Assembly (NCBI GenBank): GCA_001798075.1
Contig: MGRG01000006.1
Coordinates: forward strand, 1 to 64,000
From: Deltaproteobacteria bacterium RIFCSPHIGHO2_01_FULL_43_49
GTDB lineage: Bacteria; UBA10199; SPLOWO2-01-44-7
Direction of reading: 5' to 3'
DNA: 64,000 nucleotides
The translations under genes and the position numbers were made by a program. Of this stretch, positions 1 to 7,288 are shown one piece after another. The notes under the pieces were generated by a model. The model ran no database searches. It had not been told where the DNA came from and was given only the letters and a program-made list of their open reading frames with translations. Each line of letters begins with the position of its first letter. Positions within the stretch are counted from its first letter, which is position 1.

Positions 1-118
1 TGGGGCTGGTTGAATACCAGACCCCGAGGAGGTTGGCCACTTTCATACCATCTTTCATCACCCTCATCGCCACGCCATCGGAAACAAGCTTCATTCAAAA
101 AATAAGGTGGGTCACTTA
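1..118. other. Window edge, no supported gene
   Basis: No start codon, ribosome-binding site or recognisable motif supports a gene here. One minus-strand frame stays open from about position 130 to the window edge and reads like ordinary protein, so the C-terminal end of a gene or a remnant could lie here. The sequence is too short to judge. Confidence 0.3.
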
Positions 119-310
119 CGCAATTGGCACACAGCTGCTTCGAACTATAGCTGTAGTTTGGAGCACCCCTGCGAAAAACGTTTCAGTGTAGTGTGATCGG
201 AGCGAAGGGGTGGCCCGGAGGGTTGTCAGCCCGATCTGTTGGGAGGGCGTGCAATCCCGGAGGGACAGGACCCCGAAGCTCCATCTTATTTATGAAAGCG
301 TTTTCCGCAA
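119..310 (+). repeat. Leader repeat copy A, upstream of the first ATPase pair
   Basis: This non-coding block recurs almost unchanged at 38212-38404, and each copy ends 50-55 bases before an ExeA-like ATPase start codon. The part from 169 to 310 is bounded by imperfect inverted arms: TGCGAAAAACGTTTCA at 170-185 and TGAAAGCGTTTTCCGCA at 293-309. Its GC-rich core carries AGGGACAGGACCC at 261-273. It could be a 5' leader RNA or a MITE-like element. The duplication is seen directly; the role is unknown. Confidence 0.85.
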
Positions 311-361
311 AGGCCGAAGAAGAATGTAGACGGTAGATTTCAAGCGGCATATAATGTCGAC

Positions 362-1177
362 ATGTACGAAGCCCATTGGGGACTTAGCACCAGGCCATTT
401 GAAAATACCCCCGATCCCTCCTTTTTATATCGGACCCCACAACATGAAGAAGCCCTAGGACGCCTGCTTTATGCCATCGAAGGGGAAAAGGGTGCGGCAG
501 TCCTCAGTGGTGTGTTTGGCTGTGGTAAGACACTTCTTTCGAGAACTCTTTTAGCCCAATTGGATTCTTCTCTCTATAAAATCGCGATTGTGACCAATCC
601 CAAGATGACCATTACGGAACTTTTATTGGAGATTGCTGGAAAGTTGGGTGCACAAAATCTTCCCACAAAACAGAGTGAAGTCCTCAAAAATGTGGTTTGG
701 GATTCCATTGAAACCCTTTTAAAAAATAATTTGCGGGATGGAAAGCAAAGCATTGTTATTGTGGACGAAGCCCATGCCATTAAAGATCCTGAAATCTTTG
801 AGGAATTGAGATTATTGCTGAATTTACAGGCCGATGACCGGTTCTACCTCACTCTACTCTTATTGGGTCAGCCTGAGTTAAAGGGCTTGATCGAGGCCAA
901 TAAACAGCTTGCGCAGCGCATAGCGATCGGGTACCATTTACAACCGTTGGATGCCGCTGAGACGGCGAAATATATACAGTTTCGACTAAAAGTGGGTGGG
1001 CAAGAGAAACCGATCTTTACTGAAGAGGCCTTAAAGCTGGTCCACTCCTATTCTGGCGGGATTCCAAGAAGAATTAACCAGATTTGTGACATAAGCCTGC
1101 TGACTGGGATGGAACAGGGGGTTAAAAAAGTGACCCCTGAAGTTGTCAAAGAGGGAGTTGCAAGTCTCGGCGTTTAG
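362..1177 (+). CDS. ExeA/GspA-like AAA ATPase (pair 1, first)
   Basis: This is a 271-residue P-loop ATPase of the ExeA type, the family that includes the secretion ATPase of exosortase and exopolysaccharide loci. The N-terminus has the typical MYEAHWGL and PFENTPDP pattern. Walker A is GVFGCGKT near residue 50 and Walker B is IVIVDEAHAI. The C-terminal GGIPRRINQICD is a sensor-2-like motif. There is no membrane segment or peptidoglycan-binding domain, so it is a cytosolic core-only version. It is followed 12 bases later by a paralogue and preceded by the duplicated leader. Its closest relative in the window appears to be the gene at 39261. Confidence 0.9.
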   Translation: MYEAHWGLSTRPFENTPDPSFLYRTPQHEEALGRLLYAIEGEKGAAVLSGVFGCGKTLLSRTLLAQLDSSLYKIAIVTNPKMTITELLLEIAGKLGAQNLPTKQSEVLKNVVWDSIETLLKNNLRDGKQSIVIVDEAHAIKDPEIFEELRLLLNLQADDRFYLTLLLLGQPELKGLIEANKQLAQRIAIGYHLQPLDAAETAKYIQFRLKVGGQEKPIFTEEALKLVHSYSGGIPRRINQICDISLLTGMEQGVKKVTPEVVKEGVASLGV

Positions 1178-1189
1178 ATAAGGGGAGAT

Positions 1190-2206
1190 ATGTACGAAAC
1201 CTATTGGCGTTTTGATTTCAAGCCATTCGAAAATACGCCCGATCCTAAATTTTTGTATTATTCCCCCAAGCATGAAGAAGCCCTCATGCGCCTGCTTTAT
1301 GCGGCCAGGGAGCACAAACAAGGCGCCATATTAACGGGTGAATATGGGAGTGGAAAAACTCTAGTCTCCAGGGTTTTACTCCAAGATTTGGCCAGTGATG
1401 ATCGTTTTCAAACCGTCTTGATTGTCAATCCAAAGCTTTCCAACAAGGAGCTTCTCAAAGAAATTTTGTTTCAAATAGGGGAACAAAATATTGCCTCCAG
1501 CAATGACGCACTAGAACTCCTTCATCAGTTGGAGCGAAGACTAAAAGAAAGTATTGCCCAGAGAAAAAAAACAGTTTTTATTATTGATGAGGCGCAAATC
1601 CTTGAAGAAAAAGAGCTGGAAGAACTGCGTCTCCTTTTGAATTTTCAAAATCAAGAGGAATTTTTAATGACCATGATTTTGATTGGACAGAGCGATCTCA
1701 AAAGACGGGTCAATAGTATCGAACCCTTAAAGCAACGATTGGCTCTCCAATATCACTTAAACACATTAGGCCTGGAAGAGACTCGAGAGTATATCAACCA
1801 CCGCCTGGGGATCGTGGGAAGGAGAGAGCCCATTTTCACTCCGGGGGCTTATGGATTGATTCATGAAGGGGCTCAAGGGACCCCAAGAAAAATCAATAAT
1901 GTTTGTGATTATGCATTGCTCATTGGTTTTAGTAAAAAAGCCCAACAAATTGGTGTGGAGATTGTTGAAGATTGTCTCTATGACTTGGGTTTTATAGAAA
2001 AGAAAATAGAAAAAAAGACTAGTGCGACGCCAAAAAAGACAAGAGCAAGAAAAACCCAAACCAATGGGGGTTTACAGCCAGCTCCATTGAACACTGAGGA
2101 AGAACAACATGGTGAGGATAGCCGACATTTTGAAGAGGGCGAAAGGGGAATTGAAGGGTTCCGCAGAGACGATACCATCACCCATCGTCGAGTCAAAACA
2201 CCCTAG
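1190..2206 (+). CDS. ExeA/GspA-like AAA ATPase (pair 1, second)
   Basis: This paralogue of the preceding gene has 338 residues. The N-terminal PFENTPDP signature is kept. Walker A is GEYGSGKT and Walker B is VFIIDEAQIL, and a GTPRKINNVCD motif follows. After about residue 265 comes a family-atypical, strongly basic and then acidic tail (KKTSATPKKTRARK), probably disordered. The last 98 bases overlap the next gene in another frame. The overlap and tail suggest the stop was lost and the ORF read into its neighbour. The two ATPases may act together as a hetero-oligomer, which is inference from the pairing. Confidence 0.87.
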   Translation: MYETYWRFDFKPFENTPDPKFLYYSPKHEEALMRLLYAAREHKQGAILTGEYGSGKTLVSRVLLQDLASDDRFQTVLIVNPKLSNKELLKEILFQIGEQNIASSNDALELLHQLERRLKESIAQRKKTVFIIDEAQILEEKELEELRLLLNFQNQEEFLMTMILIGQSDLKRRVNSIEPLKQRLALQYHLNTLGLEETREYINHRLGIVGRREPIFTPGAYGLIHEGAQGTPRKINNVCDYALLIGFSKKAQQIGVEIVEDCLYDLGFIEKKIEKKTSATPKKTRARKTQTNGGLQPAPLNTEEEQHGEDSRHFEEGERGIEGFRRDDTITHRRVKTP

Positions 2207-3410
2207 CTTTTCTGAAGAAAAAAGAGAAGAAGCTCCGCCCACTTCCAGAACACCACCCCCTCGGGAGGGTGGACCCCCTCCATTCAGAGAAGCGACTAAG
2301 GGATTTAGTTTTTCCAGCTTGGGCAAACGATTGGGGTTTCAACCCGCACAGAGAATGACGCCGTCAACCCCTTCTGAATCGACACCCGTGCCTGTCGTCA
2401 GACCCACTTTGGTTACACCCATTGATAGGATTGATAGAGAAGAGGGGGCACCCCGTTATGTAGCCCAAGCGATCAAGGGGAGCGAGTCCGCTAGACAACA
2501 GACAGCAGAAGCGGTTTATAGCCAAGCATTGCGTTTGGCACAAACTGTTATGGAAAAAGCGCAAACATCCGAGGAGATCACAGGAAGGGAAATCCATCAA
2601 ACCATCGATGATATTATCCGTGAGCTGACCTATGAAAATTCCGAGTTGTTGAACTTTGCCTGTTCACAAGTTGTGGAAGAGGGAAATTCAACCTTCTTGA
2701 GTGCGAAACTGGTCAATAAAACCATTTTGGCTGTGGAAATTGGTATCGGCAAAAAAATGAACAAATCGAAATTATTCCAGTTAGGAATGGCCTCTTTCTT
2801 AAGTGATTTAGGGATCAGCCAGGTTTTGGATGTTATTAATAAGAACCAAGTTTTAACCGATGAAGATTGGGCAAAAATTAGAGAAATTCCTTATAAAACC
2901 GTTGAAATTTTGAAAAGGGTGCCCGATTTAGATCAGGTCATTCTGACAGTTGCCCAGGAATCCCATGAAAGGGCAGACGGAAGTGGCCCCCTGGGAGTAA
3001 AAGATTTACAGCAACTGGATGAATTTTCCAGAATCGTCGCCGTTATTGATGTCTTTGAAGCCCTCACCCATGATAGGCCGCATCGGGAACGCCTCTTGCC
3101 CCATGAGGCGATGAAAACCATTTTGGAAGAGGGTTCTAAATTTGAATCAGAGGTCTTGCGGCTTTTGATAGATCGCATTGGGGTTTATCCTGTTGGGAGT
3201 TGGGTCCGGCTCAGCAATAAAGAGATTGCAAAAGTGGTGGGAAGCAATCCAGGCCAACCTTTGAGACCAAGGGCGAAAATTATTTTTAATGAACATGGAG
3301 AAACGTTGGAGGAACCCCTTTTGATTGATCTTGCCAAAAATCTCTCTTTGCAAGTTTTGCAACCTGTCTCTGACGAAGAATTAAAGAAATTTGCAACAAA
3401 GAGTTCTTAA
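2109..3410 (+). CDS. Degenerate HD-GYP-like protein
   Basis: This 433-residue protein has a proline- and charge-rich first ~130 residues, then a helical region aligning with HD-GYP cyclic-di-GMP phosphodiesterases. The family's HDIGK reads SDLGI here. The usual HPxxG stretch after LTxEE reads IPYKT. HHExxDGxGYP reads SHERADGSGP. Several metal ligands are therefore missing and catalysis is doubtful. AVIDVFEALTHDRPHR matches the D-x-Y/F-x-A-(x)n-RPY block. A binding or signalling role beside the ATPases is more likely than phosphodiesterase activity. The ATG at 2109 is preceded by an AGGAAG-type site and lies inside the upstream gene. Confidence 0.8.
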   Translation: MVRIADILKRAKGELKGSAETIPSPIVESKHPSFSEEKREEAPPTSRTPPPREGGPPPFREATKGFSFSSLGKRLGFQPAQRMTPSTPSESTPVPVVRPTLVTPIDRIDREEGAPRYVAQAIKGSESARQQTAEAVYSQALRLAQTVMEKAQTSEEITGREIHQTIDDIIRELTYENSELLNFACSQVVEEGNSTFLSAKLVNKTILAVEIGIGKKMNKSKLFQLGMASFLSDLGISQVLDVINKNQVLTDEDWAKIREIPYKTVEILKRVPDLDQVILTVAQESHERADGSGPLGVKDLQQLDEFSRIVAVIDVFEALTHDRPHRERLLPHEAMKTILEEGSKFESEVLRLLIDRIGVYPVGSWVRLSNKEIAKVVGSNPGQPLRPRAKIIFNEHGETLEEPLLIDLAKNLSLQVLQPVSDEELKKFATKSS

Positions 3411-3413
3411 ACC

Positions 3414-4871
3414 ATGGCCCAGGTCATTCTTGTCTATCCTTTCACAGGGCTTGATCTAAAAGATTTTTCTGTCTGGCTTCCCCTTGCCGTCTTGAACGTT
3501 GCCTCCACTCTTGTAAAAGATTATGACGTGGCGGTTGTAGACCAACGTCTCGACAAAGAATGGGCCAAAACCCTGTCTCAACATCTCAATGACGATACTT
3601 TGTGTGTTGGTATTTCTTCCATGACAGGGACCCAGATCAAACAGGGTCTTCAAGTAGCCGCCAAGGTTAGGCAATTAGCCCCCCAACTTCCCATTGTTTG
3701 GGGAGGGAATCACCCAACCCTTGTAGTGGAGCAGACAGCAGCACACCCCTTGGTTGACATTGTTGTCCAAGGGGAAGGGGAGTTTACTTTTCGCCAACTG
3801 GTTGATTGTTTTGCCCAAGATAGAAATTGGAAAGAAACCCCCAACATTGCCTACAAACAAGATGGAAAGGTTGTTGTTCAGGGAAAGGGTCGAGACTTTT
3901 TTGACCCCGCCGGAATGCCAGAACTTCCTTATCATCTTGTTGATGTGTCAAAGTATGTTTATGGGAGGATGTCTTTTGGAAAACCTTTAAGGAGTCTTCC
4001 GTTTATTACATCGAGTGGATGTCCTTATGCTTGCACGTTTTGCTGCCAGCCTGTTTTGTCGAACAGGCGCTGGCGGAAAATGAAGCCAGAAGTGGCAGTT
4101 GAGAGGGTTTTCAAATTGGTTGAGAAATACAATTTGGAAGCAATTGAGTTTCATGACGAAGAGTTTTTTGTCGATCGTAAACGCGGCATGGCCATTGCCG
4201 ATCTCATTGGAGGAAAATTTCAATGGTATGCCCAGACCAGGATGGATGATTTATTGGCCCTCGATTTGAACCGTTTAGAAAAGAACGGTCTTAAAATGGT
4301 TCAGCCTGGTTTGGAAACGGGCTCCCCTCGAATTTTAGAGATGATTAAAAAAGAAGAAACGATTGAACAATATAAAAAAGCTAATTTGGCTTTGGCAGCA
4401 ACGGGGATTGAAGCGACCTATAATTTTATGATGGGTTTTCCAACAGAGACTCATGAAGACTTGCTCTCTACCGTCGATTTGGCACTGGAATTGCTTAAGA
4501 GCAATCCAAAGGCCCATGTATCTGGTTTTTATGTCTATGTCCCCTATCCAGGGGCAGAGTTGTTTCACCTGGCTTTGCAAGAAGGTTTCCAATACCCAAG
4601 CTCTCTTGAAGAATGGGGGAAATTTAACCGACAACATCTCAATTCTCCCTGGGTTGAAGAAAAGTTGGCCGTTTTCAAAAATCTACTTTTCACTTCCAAA
4701 TTGATTGATGGAGAGCGTCTCATAAGAACTTTCGAAAATCGGCCTCTTATTAAAAAAGGACTACAAAGCTTAAGCAAACGGTATCGAAAATTTTGGGAAG
4801 AACATCGGTTTGATTTGACTTGGGATGTCCGTTTATTAGCCTTCGCCGCCAAACACTATTTTGCTTGGTAA
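3414..4871 (+). CDS. B12-binding-domain radical SAM protein
   Basis: This 485-residue protein has an N-terminal Rossmann-like cobalamin-binding domain (residues about 1-150, with VWGGNHPTL and VQGEGE). A radical SAM domain follows, and SSGCPYACTFCCQP gives the CX3CX2C iron-sulfur ligands near residue 200. Later signatures include GLETGSPRILEMI and MMGFPTET. Enzymes of this class methylate or rearrange lipids, antibiotics or peptides; the substrate cannot be read from sequence. The ATG lies 3 bases after the HD-GYP stop, so all four genes from 362 probably form one operon. The C-terminus ends in an aromatic-rich helix. Confidence 0.88.
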   Translation: MAQVILVYPFTGLDLKDFSVWLPLAVLNVASTLVKDYDVAVVDQRLDKEWAKTLSQHLNDDTLCVGISSMTGTQIKQGLQVAAKVRQLAPQLPIVWGGNHPTLVVEQTAAHPLVDIVVQGEGEFTFRQLVDCFAQDRNWKETPNIAYKQDGKVVVQGKGRDFFDPAGMPELPYHLVDVSKYVYGRMSFGKPLRSLPFITSSGCPYACTFCCQPVLSNRRWRKMKPEVAVERVFKLVEKYNLEAIEFHDEEFFVDRKRGMAIADLIGGKFQWYAQTRMDDLLALDLNRLEKNGLKMVQPGLETGSPRILEMIKKEETIEQYKKANLALAATGIEATYNFMMGFPTETHEDLLSTVDLALELLKSNPKAHVSGFYVYVPYPGAELFHLALQEGFQYPSSLEEWGKFNRQHLNSPWVEEKLAVFKNLLFTSKLIDGERLIRTFENRPLIKKGLQSLSKRYRKFWEEHRFDLTWDVRLLAFAAKHYFAW

Positions 4872-5051
4872 CGGTGAGTTGAAGCTTCGGGGTTTCAATC
4901 TAATGAGTTGAAAATGACGGGTCCTGTCCCTGCCACCCCTCATTTTCAAATCTTTTTTAGAATAACTAACCCCTTCGCTCCAATCATTGAAACAAAAAAT
5001 TTTCAAAGGATATTTCTGCTTGAAAAGGCGCGAACGAGGCGGGTTCGAAAT

Positions 5052-5225
5052 GTCAATGCCGCCGCTTCCGTTCGGGGGGATTCAAAAAGACGCAGGTCAA
5101 TTTGGGGGGTTCCCCAAATTGCCTCCTTCGCTCTCGTCCCGCCGAGTTTCATAACCTCCATAAGGTGCGGCGGGACTGCGAGAGACTTTTTTCACCTCCC
5201 CTCACTCACGCGGCGGCTGCTAGAC
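5052..5225 (-). repeat. Structured repeat element, inverted copy 1
   Basis: Read on the minus strand this ~174-base element aligns along its whole length with the plus-strand copy at 5295-5466. Shared landmarks in order are CCCGCC, ACCTT.TGG.GGTTA, GGCGGG, GAGAGC and GCGGAAGCGG. Internal hairpins include GTCCCGCC/GGCGGGAC (about 5136 and 5167) and the near-palindrome CAATTTGGGG/CCCCAAATTG at 5098-5121. Its ends (GTCAATGCCGCCGC and GCGGCGGCTGCTAGAC) are imperfect inverted repeats. Confidence 0.75.
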
Positions 5226-5294
5226 TTTTCTCACCTGGCTCGTGTGTGCCTTTTTCACAGTGTAACTATGAACTTGTGTAACAGTTCAAAATAA

Positions 5295-5466
5295 CTGTTT
5301 GCAATCGCGCGAGCGAGTGGGGTTCGAAAGGCGTCTCGGAACCCCGCCAAACCTTTTGGGGGTTACAATAATTTGGCGGGGTGAGAGCCGAGCGGGTGTT
5401 TTGGGGAATCTCCCCAAAACAACCCACGTCCTTTCGAACCCTACGAGCGGAAGCGGTTGCAAACAG
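5295..5466 (+). repeat. Structured repeat element, copy 2
   Basis: This 172-base nested palindrome has terminal arms CTGTTTGCAATCGC (5295-5308) and GCGGTTGCAAACAG (5453-5466), matching at 13 of 14 positions. Inside are GGGTTCGAAAGG paired with CCTTTCGAACC, then CCCCGCCAAA/TTTGGCGGGG and GTTTTGGGGA/TCCCCAAAAC hairpins. It is a diverged copy of 5052-5225 in the opposite orientation. Differences often sit inside conserved stems, as expected of a folded or MITE-like element. Confidence 0.8.
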
Positions 5467-5485
5467 ACACTTCCAAAAAAGCTTT

Positions 5486-5523
5486 CCGAAGTGGAGCACC
5501 GTTTTGAACACCCCCCACTCCTG
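5486..5523 (-). repeat. Dispersed segment, inverted match to 38028-38062
   Basis: Read on the minus strand this runs CAGGAGTGGGGGG then TGTTCAAAACGGTGCTCCAC and TTCGG. The plus strand at 38028-38062 has the same order with only a few changes. Both copies lie in repeat-rich gaps 32 kb apart. Confidence 0.75.
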
Positions 5524-5581
5524 ACCGAAAACGATGGTGCTTGTAAATTTTTTGGGAATATATTAGAAGTAACATATAAAG

Positions 5582-6184
5582 ATGCGAGACCCTCTTAAAA
5601 AACGATTTCTCTGGGTAAGCAATTTGTTTGTCCTGCCTGATGGCAGGAGGATTCACCCCCTTTTAATTTTTGCTCCCGTTTTAGTGATACTCGGCGTTTT
5701 TGCCCTTCATTTATACAGGGAAAGCCGGGTGCACCCAACGGTCACGACCTCTTTTGATGTTAGTGTCATTGAAACGGGTTTAGAAACGGCAACACCCGTT
5801 GCGGAACCGACCGTTCCAAAACCTTCCCCCGAACAACCAGTGGCGCCAAAACCGGTTGCCGCAGTCAATCCAACACCTTCACTCACGATCAAGCCACTTC
5901 CAGAACCGGTAAAGCCAGTCGCAGCGCCGACGTCTCTTCCCAACGCGACTGTTTACTCTGTGAAACTTGGGCAAGGGCGCCAGATGGATTTTGTTAACCG
6001 GGCCCTCCAAAAGTTGAAGCAAGACAATCACAACGCTTTTTATCAAAAAATGGGGGATCAGTACTGGATTTTAATTGGGCGTTTTAACGATCCCACCGCA
6101 GCCCAGTCTCAATTAAAATCAATCACCGCCTCAGGAAAATATAAGGGCGAGATTGTGACATTGAGTAAGGCTTATCGCCAATAG
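5582..6184 (+). CDS. Membrane-anchored SPOR-domain protein
   Basis: This is a 200-residue single-pass protein. A short basic cytoplasmic start precedes a transmembrane helix at about residues 27-42 (LLIFAPVLVILGVFAL). A proline/valine-rich periplasmic linker (about 55-120) follows, then a C-terminal SPOR-like domain from about 123 (VYSVKLGQG, YWILIGRFND). SPOR domains bind glycan strands lacking stem peptides and often localise to the division site. The stop overlaps the 3' end of the convergent glycosyltransferase by 13 bases. No partner is visible in the operon, and the start sits just after the repeat-dense gap. Confidence 0.82.
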   Translation: MRDPLKKRFLWVSNLFVLPDGRRIHPLLIFAPVLVILGVFALHLYRESRVHPTVTTSFDVSVIETGLETATPVAEPTVPKPSPEQPVAPKPVAAVNPTPSLTIKPLPEPVKPVAAPTSLPNATVYSVKLGQGRQMDFVNRALQKLKQDNHNAFYQKMGDQYWILIGRFNDPTAAQSQLKSITASGKYKGEIVTLSKAYRQ

Positions 6185-6879
6185 TAAATCTCTCGAAAAA
6201 TTTGCAAAAGATAAGCAGCTCCCCATCGGAGGGGCAGCAGCTTGCGCTTTCCCCCAAGTCTGGGTGGTTCATCCCCTGGTATGTCACATACGTTTAATCT
6301 TTTTTTTGCAGCTCTAATAGACAGCAATGGTTCCGTACTGACCACTGTTCCTAGAAGGCGTTCAGGCAGATAGGCCTCATCGCGATTCAATTCCAGTTGA
6401 TAAAATATTTGTTTGCGAAATGCTCGATACATGACCATGGCGTCGGTGTATCGACTGGAATGGAGAAGGTTAATCATGCGGGTAAACATCCAGTTTCCGA
6501 AGGCGGTCATCAAGGAATCATCTTCGCTTTTGGCGCCATCAAGATAGCGGGAGACAATGACCATATCATAGCCTTCTCTCATTTTGGCGATCAGAGAAGG
6601 AATCAGTTCAGGGATGGAATTGCCATCAGGACTAAAAGTAATGATGATGTCTCCCCTCACATGGGACATGGCTTCCGTATAAGCGTGTCGGATTCCCTTT
6701 CTTTTTTGAACGATTGTCTCAAAACCTTGTTGGTTGGCATATTCCACTGTCCCGTCGTTGGATCCCCCATCCACAATCAGAATCTGATCACACCACCCTT
6801 GCTTGATTCGTGGCATTATTTGTTTCATTCCATCGATTTCATTCAGGGTGGGAACCAGCAATGTCACAGTTTCGGGCAC
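6172..6879 (-). CDS. Glycosyltransferase family 2
   Basis: This 235-residue GT-A enzyme resembles dolichyl/polyprenyl-phosphate sugar synthases. LLVPTLNE starts the Rossmann-like fold, VDGGSNDGT binds nucleotide sugar, and SPDGNSIPE takes the place of the metal-binding DxD region. It has no C-terminal membrane helices, so it is probably soluble or peripheral. It likely makes a lipid-linked or surface sugar donor. It is last in the minus-strand run from 11950 and follows DUF5989 after only a few bases. Confidence 0.87.
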   Translation of the reverse strand: MPETVTLLVPTLNEIDGMKQIMPRIKQGWCDQILIVDGGSNDGTVEYANQQGFETIVQKRKGIRHAYTEAMSHVRGDIIITFSPDGNSIPELIPSLIAKMREGYDMVIVSRYLDGAKSEDDSLMTAFGNWMFTRMINLLHSSRYTDAMVMYRAFRKQIFYQLELNRDEAYLPERLLGTVVSTEPLLSIRAAKKRLNVCDIPGDEPPRLGGKRKLLPLRWGAAYLLQIFREIYYWR

Positions 6880-6885
6880 AGTTTT

Positions 6886-7044
6886 TTAGAAAAGGGTATA
6901 AATGAATGGGGATATGGCAGTCCCTTCGGTTAGGAAAACCAAGGCCCCCAGAAGGACCAAAAAAATGACAATGGGAGCCAGCCACCATTTTTTTCTCTCT
7001 TTCAGGAAATCCCAAAATTCAACGAGGATAGATAATTTGCCCAT
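6886..7044 (-). CDS. DUF5989-family small membrane protein
   Basis: This 52-residue protein is too short for most ORF lists. It begins MGKLSILVEFWDFLKERKKW, then has one hydrophobic helix (WLAPIVIFLVLLGALVFL) and ends in TAISPFIYTLF. That layout is characteristic of DUF5989. The ATG at 7044 lies 1 base after the SxtJ-like stop and has GAAAGG upstream, so I prefer it to the in-frame ATG at 7062, which has no ribosome site. Members sit beside SxtJ-like proteins and NodU/CmcH carbamoyltransferases, as here. A role in anchoring or assisting the carbamoyltransferase is inferred only from that linkage. Confidence 0.88.
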   Translation of the reverse strand: MGKLSILVEFWDFLKERKKWWLAPIVIFLVLLGALVFLTEGTAISPFIYTLF

Positions 7045-7045
7045 G

Positions 7046-7288
7046 CTAGAATTGCCTTTCATAAGTTTGAGAATCGAGAATTTTCATTGTTCTTAAGACC
7101 CAATAACTTTTTTGATCTTGGCTTCTTTTCAAATTCAAAAACTGCTTGTCAAACAGCTTTCCAATCAATCCTAAAGGGGTTATTATCAAATAAAACAAGA
7201 GTGTCAAAAGGATTCTTGTCGAGATGAAACTTAAAATCAGCCCAAACTTAATCCAAAGTCGGTAAATCTGTTTTAAAAATTTCATCAT
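7046..7288 (-). CDS. SxtJ-like small membrane protein
   Basis: This protein has about 80 residues and starts MMKFLKQIYRLW. A long hydrophobic region containing LFYLIITPLGLIGKLF matches the second half of SxtJ-family membrane proteins, which are typically longer (~130 residues), so this is a short version. The ATG at 7288 is preferred over an in-frame TTG at 7309. The start lies inside the end of the carbamoyltransferase gene, implying coupled translation. Its function is unknown; it forms a trio with the carbamoyltransferase and DUF5989. Confidence 0.75.
   Translation of the reverse strand: MMKFLKQIYRLWIKFGLILSFISTRILLTLLFYLIITPLGLIGKLFDKQFLNLKRSQDQKSYWVLRTMKILDSQTYERQF

Larger units (their letters stand above)
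4872..5581. other. Repeat-dense intergenic region
   Basis: No credible gene lies in these 710 bases; the ORFs of about 100 residues read through palindromic repeats. From left to right it holds GAAGCTTCGGGG near 4881 and the 13-mer GGGTCCTGTCCCT at 4919-4931, both inverse to parts of the ATPase leader. Then come a structured element at 5052-5225, its inverted relative at 5295-5466, and a segment at 5486-5523 that recurs inverted at 38028-38062. Confidence 0.8.

Noticed and set aside
119-310. Known riboswitch or ncRNA family for the ATPase leader
   Set aside because: The core does not match the conserved motifs of the riboswitch classes I can recall, so only a repeat is claimed.
4908-5294. 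128-residue plus-strand ORF
   Set aside because: It reads through one of the palindromic elements, has Arg-rich, low-complexity translation and no ribosome site; the inverted copy gives unrelated translation.
5052-5466. Integron attC sites
   Set aside because: The elements are palindromic and of suitable length, but there are no recognisable core R'/R'' sites and no cassette-like ORFs or integrase.
5299-5598. 99-residue ORF before the SPOR gene
   Set aside because: It runs through repeat copy 2 and ends inside the SPOR gene in another frame, with no protein-like motifs.
6397-6933. 178-residue plus-strand ORF opposite the glycosyltransferase
   Set aside because: It is antisense to a well-supported GT2 gene and shows His-rich shadow composition.
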